Of a DNA stretch of 64,000 nucleotides, positions 1 to 11,690 are shown piece by piece. The stretch covers positions 32,546,199 to 32,610,198 of the forward strand of contig OZ023209.1 of assembly GCA_963995525.1 (NCBI GenBank), written 5' to 3'. The DNA is from Escarpia spicata. Taxonomy: Eukaryota > Annelida > Polychaeta > Sabellida > Siboglinidae. The translations under genes were made by a program, and so were the position numbers. Position 1 is the first letter of the stretch; every line of letters begins with the position of its first letter. Under the pieces are notes generated by a model that had not been told where the DNA came from, did no database searches, and worked only from the letters and a program-made list of their open reading frames with translations.

Positions 1-432
1 TGCCAAATTATGTTCAGTGAGACCGTAACTGTCTGCAGTTTGGAAGGCACGACCCCAGAGATTGTGCAAATGGTAAACATAACACCTAGTTTCAAAACAA
101 GCTTTATTGGCAATACTGGCAAAGCGGGCTGAGTTAACCGCAATACCCTTTGATGTTCAACGATTCTCAATTTTCCCACATTCTACACAGCAGACTTCCT
201 GTTAGAAATTACGACACTGACTAATTCCGGGTAGATGAACAGACTGGCTCCCTTTAATACATGGAAGTACAATTTGGATGTCTGTGGATAATGTTATTTT
301 GTATGAAAAGAAAGAAGACAGTTTTAAGTGATATCCATGTTGCATTTGACATGATATGTGATTCATTAACCAGGTAATCTGTAATGTGTGTTTTATTCAC
401 CAGGTGCACTGTAATCATGTTATACTCACCAG

Positions 433-528
433 GTGTGCCGCTGGTGATCGAGTCTCTCAGCTGGGAACATGGTGTGATGCTGGGAGCATCACTCAAGTCA
501 GAGACGACTGCCGCAGCAGAGTTCAAGG
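433..528 (+). CDS. PCK: PEPCK (GTP) internal exon
   Basis: Internal exon of GTP-dependent phosphoenolpyruvate carboxykinase, which converts oxaloacetate and GTP to PEP, CO2 and GDP in gluconeogenesis and cataplerosis. The reading starts with the last two bases of a Gly codon and runs [14 protein letters not shown] and then [12 protein letters not shown], the segment just before the family's metal/PEP-site loop. It is bordered by an acceptor (CACCAG) at 427-432 and a GTATGT donor at 529, and it ends in phase 1, which matches the next exon at 807. Upstream exons are outside the window. Which paralogue (cytosolic or mitochondrial) cannot be told because the N-terminus is missing. Confidence 0.88.
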
Positions 529-806
529 GTATGTGAAAGGGTGCGGTTTAGTATGGTGTTGGGTGAAAGAGACTGTATTCCTGACAGTTCCTGCCACTGG
601 AGCAGTACAGGGCCCCCCTTCATGAAACATTCATAAGTTATGTTTTGAAGGGTAGAAGGTACGAAAATTATTCTATGAGTAAATCGAATTCCATAACGTA
701 GGTGGGTCTTGATACCTTTTTGTCAAAAACAATACTGTAATCTTAATGCTTTAGTGTAACACCCGCCTTAGTCATTATATTAATTGCTGTTGTTGTGTTC
801 GCCTAG

Positions 807-910
807 GCAAATCGATCATGCATGACCCAATGGCAATGCGTCCATTCATGGGCTACAACTTCGGCCATTACCTGCAGCATTGGCTCGACTTCAACAAGCC
901 CCCCAACAAG
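807..910 (+). CDS. PCK: PEPCK (GTP) internal exon
   Basis: It completes the split Gly codon and encodes the very conserved [16 protein letters not shown] stretch of GTP-PEPCK. The acceptor is CCTAG at 802-806 and the donor GTAGGC is at 911. It ends in phase 0 after NKPPNK. Confidence 0.92.
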
Positions 911-2227
911 GTAGGCTTGCTAAATGATGTAGTTTTAGCCGCAGTCACTGTGTCCTAGGAAGGCTTTGAGTCTGCGACAGGTGGTTTGATTTCAGTCAGT
1001 TTTCTTGGGTGTAGTAGTATAGTGGTATTGTCTTCCCAAGTAGTCAGAATTTACTTTAGTTGTCAAGTTAGAAAGAACAAAAATTCTCCAAGAAACGTGT
1101 CTGATTTGAACATTTCAGGGTGAGTAGCATGTTTACGTTGCATTCTTAGGGAATGTAATTTTACACGTGTAAATGATATGTACATCACGTGATCATGTGA
1201 AAGTCTAACCTCGATAGACTCTGTCCACGGGTATTAAATATTTTCAGCAGCACAGAATGCCAATGTTGACATTTTTAAACACATTATGTTTAAAGTATAC
1301 AATATAGAATAAATACAGTTTTTACTGTATATTGTATTGTTTGCGTTAGATGCACAATATATAGGCTTTGGAGCGCATCAGATATTTTCTCATAAGACAT
1401 AAGTAGCACAGGTTGTCTGGGGTTAGTGAACTCACATATTGCATGCACTTGACGCATGTGTGACGCTATGCCCGAAAACACTTGACGCATGTGTGACGCT
1501 ATGCCCGAAAACACTTGACGCATGTGTGACGCTATGCCCGAAAACACTTGACGCATGTGTGACGCTCTGCCCGAAAACACTTGACGCATGTGTGACGCTA
1601 TGCCCGAAAACACTTGACGCATGTGTGACGCTGTGCCCGAAAACACTTGACGCATGTGTGACGCTCTGCCCGAAAACACTTGACGCATGTGTGACGCTAT
1701 GCCCGAAAACACTTGACGCATGTGTGACGCTCTGCCCGAAAACACTTGATGCATGTGTGACGCTCTGCCCGAAAACACTTGACGCATGTGTGACGCTATG
1801 CCCGAAAACACTTGACGCATGTGTGACGCTATGCCCGAAAACACTTGACGCATGTGTGACGCTATGCCCGAAAACACTTGACGCATGTGTGACGCTATGC
1901 CCGAAAACACTTGGCAGAGACAGATTCTACCCAGATGCTGAACCAACAAGAGACCCGACAAGAATGCACGATTCAAGGCAGGCAACATCATATCTTGAAA
2001 TGATTCGCACGGTGATGTCACCAGCAGTATTACCGTCCTTTGCATTTTAAAGCATGCATTGTTCACTCTTGAAAATCAGTTAGTGCATGGTTTCATTTAT
2101 GTAAAGCAAGGATGTGTGTTTGCTAGACAGTGTGCCAGTATTGGGAATTTTACAGTAACATGATTTTGCTATAAAATGATGAGATTTAGAACGATTACGA
2201 ACTAGAAAGATGCCTGTGTGTTGTCAG
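911..2227. other. PEPCK intron with minisatellite
   Basis: Intron between two PEPCK exons. Apart from the 33-bp minisatellite at 1447-1908 I see only AT-rich non-coding sequence. Confidence 0.8.
1447..1908. repeat. 33-bp minisatellite, 14 copies
   Basis: Head-to-tail array of a 33-bp unit containing TTGACGCATGTGTGACGCT. Copies differ mainly at one or two positions (ATG, CTG or GTG within 'gct.tgccc'). Because 33 is a multiple of three and the unit has open frames on both strands, it creates long repeat-peptide ORFs in both directions. It lies wholly inside a PEPCK intron, so these frames are very unlikely to be genes. Confidence 0.95.
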
Positions 2228-2390
2228 ATGCCCAAGATCTATCATGTGAACTGGTTCCGAGTTGGCAAGGACGGTCGCTTCCTGTGGCCAGGCTTCGGCG
2301 AGAACATCCGCGTCATTGACTGGATCTGTCGCCGCCTTGACGGAGAAGACATCGCAGAGCTGAGTCCCATCGGAATGCTGCCCAAGAAAG
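2228..2390 (+). CDS. PCK: PEPCK (GTP) penultimate exon
   Basis: Encodes [28 protein letters not shown] and SPIGMLPKK. These are the classic GTP-PEPCK C-lobe motifs; the FLWPGFGEN part contributes to guanine-nucleotide binding in the family. Acceptor is TTGTCAG at 2221-2227 and donor GTGGGT at 2391. It ends in phase 1, matching the last exon. A LINE begins only about 8 bp after the donor. Confidence 0.93.
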
Positions 2391-2397
2391 GTGGGTT

Positions 2398-3640
2398 CTT
2401 TAAAAGGTTTCCATCCAGAGAATTAACTCTAGATGGCAGGTGGAAAAGGAAGCCTTTTGGCTTATCAAGAATCCAACCCATTTCATCTACATCAGTGTCA
2501 ATTTTATTTTTAAACATATTCATGCTACTAGCACCCACACAATCAGCAGATAATCAGTTCCAATCATTTACAGTCCTTTGTGAAAATTAGAACTTTCTTA
2601 TATCTAATCTACACTGCTCCTTTACTAATGTAACATCATGTCCTCTGGTCCTTCTATCTTTCTTAACTAAGAAAAACATATATTTATCAATATTTTCATA
2701 ACCATTCACTATTTTAAACACTTCTATTTGATCTCCTCTCAGTCTCTTGGTCTCTAGTGTTGTCAAACCACATTCTTTTAGGCATATTTCATAACTAAAA
2801 TCTCAGTTTTTGTATAATTTTAGTCACTCCTCTGTACTCTTTCTAGCATATCTATGTCCTTCCTGCGATATGACCTCCACGCTTGTGTACAATATTCTAA
2901 ATGAGGCCTAACTATAATTTTTTACAGCGGTATTATTAGTTCTTTTTCCTTATACACTATATTTCACCTAATTAGTCCAAGGATTTAATTTCCCTTTGAA
3001 GCTGCAACTCTGCACTGCTCTGAAACCTTCATATCAGCAATTGTTAACCCTAAGTCCATTTATTTTACAGTAGTACTTTGTACAGTACCCCTCATCTGCA
3101 ATTTTTCAGACCATTTGATCAACCTTTCAAGATCATCTTGTAAATGTTGTCTATCTCCATCACGTTTAATCCTTCTAAACATTTTTGTATCATCCTCAAA
3201 TTTCAACACATTAATTGTTATATCATCGTCCAAATCGCTGATATACATTAAGAATAATATAGGTCCCAGTACTGATTCCTGTGATACCCCACTCAAAACC
3301 GATTTCCAATTTGAAGCCTCCCCATCAACAACAACCCGTTGTCTTTGTCAATCACCCATTTTTCTAGCCAGTTAATTATACCATCCCCTATGCCATGTGC
3401 CTTTAGTTTAAGCAGTAATCTTTGATGTGGCACTTTGTTGAAAGCTTTCTGAAAATCTAAGTAGATAATATCTACAGGTGATCCCTCGTCTACCCACTTA
3501 GTGATGTCTTCAAAAAAAACATTTGTTAAGGATGGTCTCGCTTTTAGAAACCCATATTGAGATGGGTTTATGAAGTTATGTTTAACAAGAAACTTTAAAA
3601 AAGCAATATACATAATTATCAATGCAATATAAAGATATGA
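2398..3640 (-). mobile_element. CR1/L2-like LINE, 5'-truncated and decayed
   Basis: The minus strand carries non-LTR reverse transcriptase fragments: YLDFQKAFNKVPHQRLLLKL, then GVSQESVLGPILFLMYISDL, then a decayed active-site region (FEDDTK where related copies have FADDTK). It is related to the + strand copy at 47600-48850; both end near a CTAGAGTTAATTCTCTGG segment. Frameshifts and the missing 5' half make it a dead insertion in a PEPCK intron. Clade is judged from motif resemblance only. Confidence 0.8.
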
Positions 3641-4527
3641 TCTAGGATTAAAATAAAATAACTGGTATAAAATAATATATAAAATAACTTAGGTATACTT
3701 GAAAATTATAAGGAATATTAAGATGTTTTACTGTCTATGTTACAGCTATTACTTCACTCCAATTAAATCAGCATTATGTCATTAATTGCTACTGTTTTAA
3801 AGTCAAAATGCATGGTATGTATATGTACCTTGTAAACAAATAGTTTTATCATAGTTCAGCTCTTTCTTCTTTCCATTCTGGGGTAGGGTAGTAGGGGCAA
3901 AATGAGAACAGAAAATGTGTGCACATTTTCTTAAACAACCTTTAACTGTGCTACATGCGAGATTGCAGCTCACCAACTCTCCTGCAAGGTTTCTATTACC
4001 ACTGGAAATCGGCCTAAATAGCAGTTTCAGGCTTCTCTGTGAATCCCCCCAGTGCATCTAGTTTAAATAAATGGCTGTATGTCATTTTATAGTTTATTCC
4101 TTTTGTTGTACACAAGTGGTATTTGTCATATATATGGAGCCATCTACTGTGTGAATGCAAGGTGTATGTAATTTTATAGTTTATTCCTTTTGCTGTACAC
4201 AAGTCGTATTTCTTGTATTGTTTTATATCAAACTTTTTGACTTGGCGGCATTTGAAAACATCTCCTGTTACATGTTGTTCGTTCTGTGGAATTGGGGTAC
4301 AATTCACTAAAACGTCTCCAGTTCTAAATTGTTAATCATTGGGCCCTTAGCCAGAAATAATTTGTTGCCAGTCTTGAATTAATAAAAAGTGTGCCTCTTA
4401 GCACGCGAACAGCTTGCATGGAGGCTATTCACATCAGTCGCAGCCATTAGTGGCCAGTTTAGTTTTTTCAGTGACAAACCAGTGTCATTTGAGCCATTTA
4501 TTTAATTAATACTATTCCATTGAACAG
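3641..4527. other. PEPCK last intron, non-repetitive part
   Basis: AT-rich intron sequence with no gene signal. It contains an imperfect two-copy tandem duplication of about 75 bp around 4076-4220, sharing ATTTTATAGTTTATTCCTTT. Confidence 0.7.
4076..4220. repeat. two-copy imperfect tandem duplication
   Basis: Two adjacent segments share TTTTATAGTTTATTCCTTTTG and TGTACACAAGT at the same spacing. Seen directly, with several substitutions between copies. Confidence 0.7.
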
Positions 4528-4715
4528 GGTCGATCGACCTGACCGGAATCGAGAACAAGGTGAGCTGGGATGAGATGTTTACCCTGCCAAAGGAATACTG
4601 GCAGAACGACATCCGCGAGACGATCGAGTTCCTAGACACGGAGGTGGGCGATGACCTGCCGCCCCGCCTCCGCCAGGAGCTCAATGAGCAACAGGAACGC
4701 ATCAACAAGATGTAG
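4528..4715 (+). CDS. PCK: PEPCK (GTP) terminal exon
   Basis: Follows an AACAG acceptor at 4523-4527 and completes the split Gly codon. It encodes SIDLTGIENKVSWDEMF and the helical C-terminus ending QQERINKM, with TAG at 4713-4715. This matches the usual C-terminal end of GTP-PEPCK, so the gene's 3' coding end is complete. Frame and phase agree across all four exons, with no internal stop. Confidence 0.93.
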
Positions 4716-5105
4716 GGGGCACCACTGGCCGACGTCGCCGCCTGGTGGTGGACGCGATGGCGACACGGTGGATAGCGTTGTTTGTTGAGATTAGTCTGTT
4801 GAAACGTTAGGAATCATACGGGGGAAACAAACAAACGTTACATCCGGTCCTCGCAGTGTGTCCACACTGCTGTCGTTAATTGTGTTGTGGTTACCGGTGG
4901 GCGTGTGACTGTGTGCATAAGAGACTGCATTGTTATTCATCTATGGTGGGGTAGTGCTAGATACAGTGATGTAGCGTAGAATGTTGGCGCGTCCTGTCTG
5001 TCTGTCTGAATTTATGATTAGACAAAGTTTTCTGAGGAAATGACATCGCATGTTAACTGATGCCGCCACTTCTGTAAGAAATAAATAGTTTTTTTTTTTA
5101 TGTTT
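4716..5105 (+). promoter_or_regulatory. PEPCK 3' UTR with AATAAA signal
   Basis: Sequence after the PEPCK stop, with the canonical polyadenylation hexamer AATAAA at 5080-5085 followed by a T-rich tract. The UTR is about 380-390 nt if cleavage occurs 10-25 nt downstream. Confidence 0.75.
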
Positions 5106-6066
5106 GATGAATTAACTCGCTGGTAGAGAATTTAGCCCGTGCTAACCACAAAATGAAGTGTTGTGTAGGAGGTGGAAACCATCATTACCGAGGTAATTTT
5201 TTTCCAGTATTTCTTGGTCATTTGCCAACAGTCAGATTACTACACTATGTACATTTTGGTGATGCAATATTTCTTTCTGTACCCGTGATAATGAGTTACG
5301 TCAATATGCTGCTTTGTTAAGGTTCTGAAATCCACACATTTGTAGGATTGTGACAGGCTTATATCTTGCTCTTTCACGTGTGGTATTGAGACAGACAAAT
5401 AAACTATGCAAGATCAGTTATTACTAACTAAATGTATGCAGTTAGCAGTGTGGCTTTGTTTATGAATTATTACTGCCTTTAAACTGTTAAAAGCATTTAT
5501 ACAACTGCTGGGGTTATTGGTGTTACAAAACTGCTATGTTAAAACACTCAACTTAGTATTCTTTATTTGGTGCTTCCAACTGTTTTGTTCCAGTTGTAAC
5601 TGCTTTATGGTAATAGCCTAGTGGTCTGAGAGCCGTACTCTTGCTTGTTGCATTAGATACGAGCAGGCTGTGAAAACATCTCATCTGCAATTCGTTCAAA
5701 TGTTGTTTGCATTTTCTAACCATGAGTGGCACCGTTTAAAAATAGAAAGGCTGTAAGTTGATTACTCCTAGTCCAAATTGTCACTTGACTGACGTATCAT
5801 GTGACCAAGTGTACGGAACTGGTTATGTAGCCAGCCTTCTGTCGAATAAATGTTAGAGGAGTGAAAAAATGTGTTTATAATTTTTGGGGGCTTGAGTGAC
5901 CAGCTCATCATTTTCACCATCGCCATCTCTATTTATAAATTACACAGGCTTCCGATTACCCATTGAATCAGATAGAAAATATCATGCATTGTGCTCTTTT
6001 TTACTTGGCTAGTCATCTGAATTTTTAAAATATCCTAAGGATCAAACTTTTTTGTGTCTAGCTTAA
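5106..6066. other. intergenic, no gene seen
   Basis: AT-rich sequence between the PEPCK 3' end and a foldback element. No coding or RNA-gene signal seen. Confidence 0.6.
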
Positions 6067-6677
6067 GGGTAGCCACTACTCGAAAATGGCCATAAGTCAT
6101 ATCTCTGTTATTACTGAACATATCTTATCCGACCAAATTTGGAGTACTCATTAATTAAATGAAAAGTATATGATATGTGGAGTATGGGCTCATTTGGTTG
6201 TGTGTGGCAATGAACATTTCTAGTGTGACAGAGGGGCTTGCATCCTTGACAATTATTCTGAGCTAACAACTGTATGTTTAATCATGCAGCTGTCAAGAAT
6301 CGTTAATAGAAAGCCCCTCTGTCAAATAAGGTGGTTTTGGGAAAGGAAATCTGACAGCAGTGACTTGTGAGATGGGACGTTAGGTTTGAGTGAAACCAGA
6401 TATCCTTGCACAAAACCACCTGTCTGGCAGAGGTGCATTCTAGCTAATGATTCTTGACAATTGCATGATCTCGCATACAGTTGTTAGCTCAGAATAATTT
6501 TCAAAGATGTGAAAATCCATCTCACTAGAAACGTTCATTGCCATGCTAATACATATTTCACATATCATATACCACTCATTTATCTGATTAGTACTCCAAA
6601 TCTGGGTAAGGTAATATGTTCAATATTAACAGTGATATAGCATATGTTATATGGCCGTATTCGGGTAGTGGCTACCC
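6067..6677. mobile_element. foldback/MITE-like element with TTAA duplication
   Basis: Starts GGGTAGCCACTACTCGAA and ends with the imperfect complement TTCGGGTAGTGGCTACCC. Complementarity continues deep inward (for example ATGAACATTTCTAGTG against CACTAGAAACGTTCAT, and the AACTGTATG / CATACAGTT region), so most of the 611 bp forms two arms of nearly 300 bp. It is flanked by TTAA at 6063-6066 and 6678-6681. TTAA duplications are made by piggyBac- and Kolobok-type transposases; no transposase is encoded, so it would be a non-autonomous copy. Confidence 0.8.
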
Positions 6678-6869
6678 TTAATTTTGGCAAGTACCTTTTC
6701 TCCGATACTGCACAAAAATGGAATGAAATCTGTTAATCATCTGAAATCAAATCTATGTTCTGTGAAACTCGAGACATTTTTTTGTTCGTAAATTGTAATG
6801 ACTTGCACGTCCCTGTTTATGATATATTTGCAAAGAGTCCTTGTTTGTCACGTGTCTGGGTTAAATTCT

Positions 6870-8425
6870 TGATGAAATAGTAGCAATAGAAGTTTATTAG
6901 AATTAGATCCAATCATAGATGAAATCAGCACAGACTCTATAACAAAAACAGAGATTAGATCAGCACTGAGGAAGCTAAAGAATGGGAAAGCTGCAGGTAA
7001 AGATGACATTACAGCAGAATTGTTGAAAGCAGACATGGCGACAACAGAGAATTGGCTTCTAAGCTTATTCAAAACAATTTGGGAACAAGAAAAAGTACCA
7101 AAGACGTGGAAACAGGGACTGATTGTTAAAATACCAAAGAAAGTAGTGCGGAAACTGGAGAGGTATTACTCTAACATCTGTCCCCAGTAAAGTGTTTGGA
7201 AGAGTGATAATAGACAGAATAAGAGATGGAGTTGACAACAAGTTGAGAGATGAACAAGCAGGTTTCAGAAGAGGACGAAGCACAGTTGAGCAGATATTCA
7301 TCCTTCGAAACATAATAGAACAGGTAGTGGAATGGCAAGCAACGCTATATGTAACTTTTGTAGACTTCGAAAAGGCATTTGACTCTGTACACCAAGAGAG
7401 CCTTTGGGAAATCATGGCGAGCTATGGAATCCCATACAAGATAATCAGAATGGTCCAGATTTTGTACGAGGACAGTGAATGTGCAGTGTTAGATGAAGGT
7501 GAACAATCTGAGTGGTTCAAGGTAAAAACTGGAGTTAAGCAAGGAGACGTAATGTCCGGATTTCTTTTCTTGATGGTAATTGACTGGATAATGAGGAAAA
7601 CAACTGAAGAAAACAACAGGGATAAGATGACATTGCGCTTATGTCATCAAGTTATAGACACATGCAAGCAAAGGCAACAAAAATGAATGCATTCGCATAA
7701 AAAACTGGCCTAAAAATCAATAAAATGAAAACTGAAGTACTGAGGATCAACAGCAAATGCAACAACAGAATAGAGATTGATGATCAACAACTGAATGAAG
7801 TAGAGAAATATACATACCTGGGCGCAAACGTCAGCAAGCAAGGAGGAGGGGATGACGATATTAACAACAGAATACGAAAAGCAAGGACATCATTCATGAA
7901 ACTCAAGCAGATATGGAACTCAAATGTGTACACATTAAAAACTAAACTCAGATTATACAATACTCTGGTCAAATCAGTGTTACTGTATGGATGTGAAACA
8001 TGGAAAGTAAACAAATGCGACAACAAAAAACTTGACATTTTCCATTTCAACTGTCTCAGAAGAATTTTAAAAATTAGATGGCCAGTAATAATTTCGAACA
8101 AAGACATTGAGAACATAACAGCAGAAGAGAAGATCAGCACAGAAGTACAGAGAAGAAGGTGGAATTGGATCGGGCATGTGCTGAGAAAGAAGGCCCAAAA
8201 CCACTGCCTGACAGCACTGACATGGACGCCGGAAGGAACAAGAAAAGTTGGTCGACCAAAAACAACGTGGAGAACCACAGTGGAAAAAGAACGGAAGCAA
8301 CTGGGCTGGGCAACATGGAGCAAAGCCAGACACATAGCTGTTGACAGGGCGAGGTGGCGGAGTCGCACAGCAGCCTTATGGGCCACAAGGCCCGAAGAGG
8401 ATAGGTAAGAAGGTAAGAAGTTTAT
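6870..8425 (+). mobile_element. RTE-like LINE, 5'-truncated, frameshifted
   Basis: Reverse transcriptase pieces in order: a finger region (EIRSALRKLKNGKAAGKDD), QAGFRRGRSTVEQIF, VDFEKAFDSVHQESLW, VKQGDVMSGFLFLMVIDWIM, then a thumb/C-terminal part with RRWNWIGHVLRKK and GRPKTTWRTTVEKE. The catalytic FADD-type block is missing between about 7620 and 7680, and the frame shifts at least twice (near 7150 and 7690). It ends in a short simple repeat (GGTAAGAAGGTAAGAAG), the kind of 3' tail RTE elements carry. Confidence 0.85.
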
Positions 8426-8649
8426 TATCAACTAGACAAACAGTATGACTGACGTAGTCCAAACACAGTGGTAGAACAACACAATATTGAGCAATCAGAT
8501 CACAAATGTAAACAAATCTATTTTGCATCCTTGTTAACCAGTGGCGATGACATGTTGCTGTCACTTGTGGAGAATGCACACCACAATCATGGGTTGTGCC
8601 ATTTGTAGCAACCAATCGGGGGTACCTACAGAATCACAATACTTTGAAA

Positions 8650-9095
8650 TTATAGAACAACTGCTTTGGTTAGATTACAACTGTATCAGTCTATGTATAA
8701 CTGCATCAGTTAAACTACAATTGCTTCAGGCAGATAACAACACTATCAATCTGGTTACAACTGCATTGGTCAGATTACATCTGGTTCTGTCAGATTACAA
8801 CTGCTTCGGTCATATTACAACTGCTTTAGACAAATTACAGTTGTGTCGGTCAAATTACAACATCATTGGTCGCTCCAATTACAACTGCTTCAGCCAGAGT
8901 ACCACTGCACTAGTCAGATTACAACTGCATCAGTCAGATAATGAGATTACAACTGCATTAGTCAGATAATGAGATTACAACTGCATTAGTCAGATAATGA
9001 GATTACAACTGCATTAGTCAGATAATGAGATTACAACTGCATTAGTCAGATTACAATACCATCAGTCAGATTACAATTGCATTGGTCAAATACAA
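8650..9095. repeat. degenerate ~20-bp tandem repeat
   Basis: Many diverged copies of a unit like CAGATTACAACTGCATTAGT. The central part (about 8925-9050) is a cleaner array in which GATAATGA is added to the unit. The open frame over it only reflects the repeat. Confidence 0.85.
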
Positions 9096-9926
9096 TTGAT
9101 GTTTGGTGGGGTGAGTATGCATGCACTGCCTACAGACAAGCAAATGTAGACAAATACTTCTGATATGATCATTTATTTCCTGCATTACTTTGTAATTGCA
9201 GGCAAAATCCAAGGCATTTTAAACAGTTAACAGTACCTTTTAACATAACAGATTAACACCCTCTTATGTTCTACTGAACTTGTAAAATATCAACAATATC
9301 ACAGACATGGAATCAGTTAAAGGCAGTAACACAAGCAGCTAACTAATATTAATGAGTTGTTTTATTTCATTCGGCCATCAAAAACTGGTTCTCTTGGCAG
9401 TAAAGTAGTTACACAATTTTCAGCATGTAATGTTAGTGCAAAAAGATAGCTAATTATAAAGTCTTTGTTAAGTGCATAACTAAACTTTGAATCCATATTT
9501 TTTTACAAATTAAAATATTCATATATAACAACTTATCTAGCTGGTACTACTGATCATGTTGTACACTATGAATGCAAATTAAAAAAGTATCTTACATCAT
9601 AACTTGTAAAAATAGTCAACAATGACAGGTTAGAAGCAGGTGGCATAAACCTGCAGACTACTGCCTTTCAATGAATATTCTCACACAGGTCTGCCAAATG
9701 ATAATGATAACTACAAGATAACTGGACAAATATGAAACAAATCAACATATGGCCAGTTAAGCCTTAATTAATCTTAAACAAAAATAGAATCTCAATAGAA
9801 CTAAAAAGATAAACTAACAGTAACAATATATTTTAAAATCGTCTTATAACAAAACAATCATAAAAGTGTGAAGAGATTCTTCAGGTTGGATGGTTCAAAT
9901 GGGTAATATTTTTACTTATTGTGCAG
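9096..9926. other. AT-rich intergenic, no gene seen
   Basis: Low-complexity AT-rich sequence without convincing ORFs, splice-bordered exons or repeat termini. Confidence 0.6.
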
Positions 9927-11690
9927 TCAAATTACCATTGTTCCTGTGACTTTGTTAACAATTGTCATGAGCACAGGTACAACATCGTGCGCACAGTCTC
10001 TAAGAAGCCATGTCGGAATGGGGTCAAGTTCACAAAATTTCACTGGCGATGACTTCAACAACATTCCAATTTCAGCCTCAGTGGCTGGCTCAAGTGCAGT
10101 CAGCAGACATGTCTGCGGTGCATCCTCAGCAGAGGCATTTACAATGATGACATTCTGATTCAGTTCAGACCGAATTTTCGAGATCTTTTCTGAGAAGAAA
10201 TCCGAGAACCACATTGCCAGTGTGTCAGACGAGTCACATGGCGGTAGTGGTGCGTCATTATCAGTGTGTAGGAGCTTGGCAACAATCTTGAACAGCTGCT
10301 TCTGGTCACCAGATGCATCAGCAATTTGATTCGTGTGGTATTCAAGTTTTGCACGGTGCACAGACAAAGAGACGAGCTGGCGCTGGAGGCAGTAGGCAAG
10401 CCTGTCAGACTCCAGTCCAGATTTTCTCCATGTTCTTTCCAGTTGTCGTCTAACACATTTTTGCAATCGTATGCCATCGTTATACCACGGCGTGTGCGGT
10501 CGTACAATCACTGTGCGGTTCTTTAACGGCGCTTGCTTGTCAATGATAGCCGCAATGGTTTCATTGTACATATCAACAGCATGGTTCATGTCACCAGACA
10601 GATGATTTGACAGTAGCAACGAACGGATTTCATCACATATCGCAGTGGTATTGATCTGTCGATAATTTTGACTCATCGTCGTTACCTGGACGTTTGGTGG
10701 TTTCACGAGTTGTAGTGTGCAATGAATTGCCGAGTGGTCTGACATGTGTGGGATGTCTGTTCGTATATTGTTCAGAAACGTATCAGATGAGCGCGTTATA
10801 AGCAGGTCGATGGTATGTCCGGCAACATGCGTCGGGACTTCCACGTGCTGAGTAAGATCTGCTGCATTTAGAATGTTTTGAAAGCGCTTGGTGTCATTGT
10901 CTGATGTATTGTCCATGTGGAAGTTAAAATCACCTGCGATCAGCATATTTGACGTATACATCGACATGGCGTCCAACAAATCACCAAATTCTAGAAGAAA
11001 TTCCGCAGTTGTAAAGCCATTCTTGGAGTTTGGCGGGGGGCGATAGACGACAAGAAGACGAACAGATTGAGTGTCATTGCTGAGTTGTAGACACATCGAT
11101 TCAAATGTATTTGATGTCGCGTTGTGAAGCCAGACTTGTAGACGACTGCAACACCACCACCAGTGCCGTACGTTCTCGGGACATGTCGTAGTTGGTAACC
11201 AGCAGGTGTGATGCAACCAGTAGAGACGGAGTCATCAACACTCAACCACGTCTCTGTGATGGTGAGTATGTCTAGATCATTGCCTCAATGAGGTCACATA
11301 TCACGGTCGCTTTCCCCGCTTGCTTCGTGTCACACACCGATCTGGCATTCAACAAGCAGAAACACGCTTGGCGCACAGATGGTATGTCACATACACTGTC
11401 GAGTCGAATCAAATTCGATGTGTAGGTTTCACATCTCACGATGACCGATGATAGGAAGCGAGGAGTAACCAGTACAGGAATGGGTCTTTGCTTTGACCTC
11501 CCTGCCCTACACCCCCTGCTAGTCAGCTGATTGTTCACGCGTTCTAGTTGTCTTAGTGGTGCCACACAAGCATCTATTGAAAGGTAGCATCCAGTAACAA
11601 TAGTAGGTCCAATTCGCAGTAGATCCAGTCTATTGTATGTGATCATGCTGTGGCAGTGCATTGTTCTTGTTGTTGTCATGTCTGGTCAAT
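9927..11690 (-). mobile_element. CR1-like LINE: 5' part (APE endonuclease) only
   Basis: Minus-strand pieces give an apurinic-type endonuclease: CLLNARSVCDTKQAGKA near 11340, TETWLSVDD near 11240, YGTGGGVAVVYKSG near 11150, then LLVVYRPPPNS and MLIAGDFNFHMDN, THVAGHTIDLLITR and MSDHSAIHCTL, which hold the conserved D/N/H catalytic motifs. It continues into the linker (SSPVKFCELDPIPTWLL) and stops where the reverse transcriptase would begin. At least two frameshifts split the frame (near 11250 and 11130). Having the 5' part without the RT is the reverse of normal LINE truncation. Confidence 0.85.

Noticed and set aside
1447..1908. CRISPR-like array
   Set aside because: Units are contiguous with no unique spacers, and the setting is a eukaryotic intron.
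1290..2066. Long repeat-peptide ORFs on both strands
   Set aside because: They are generated by the 33-bp minisatellite inside a PEPCK intron; flanking codons show no domain and both strands are equally open.
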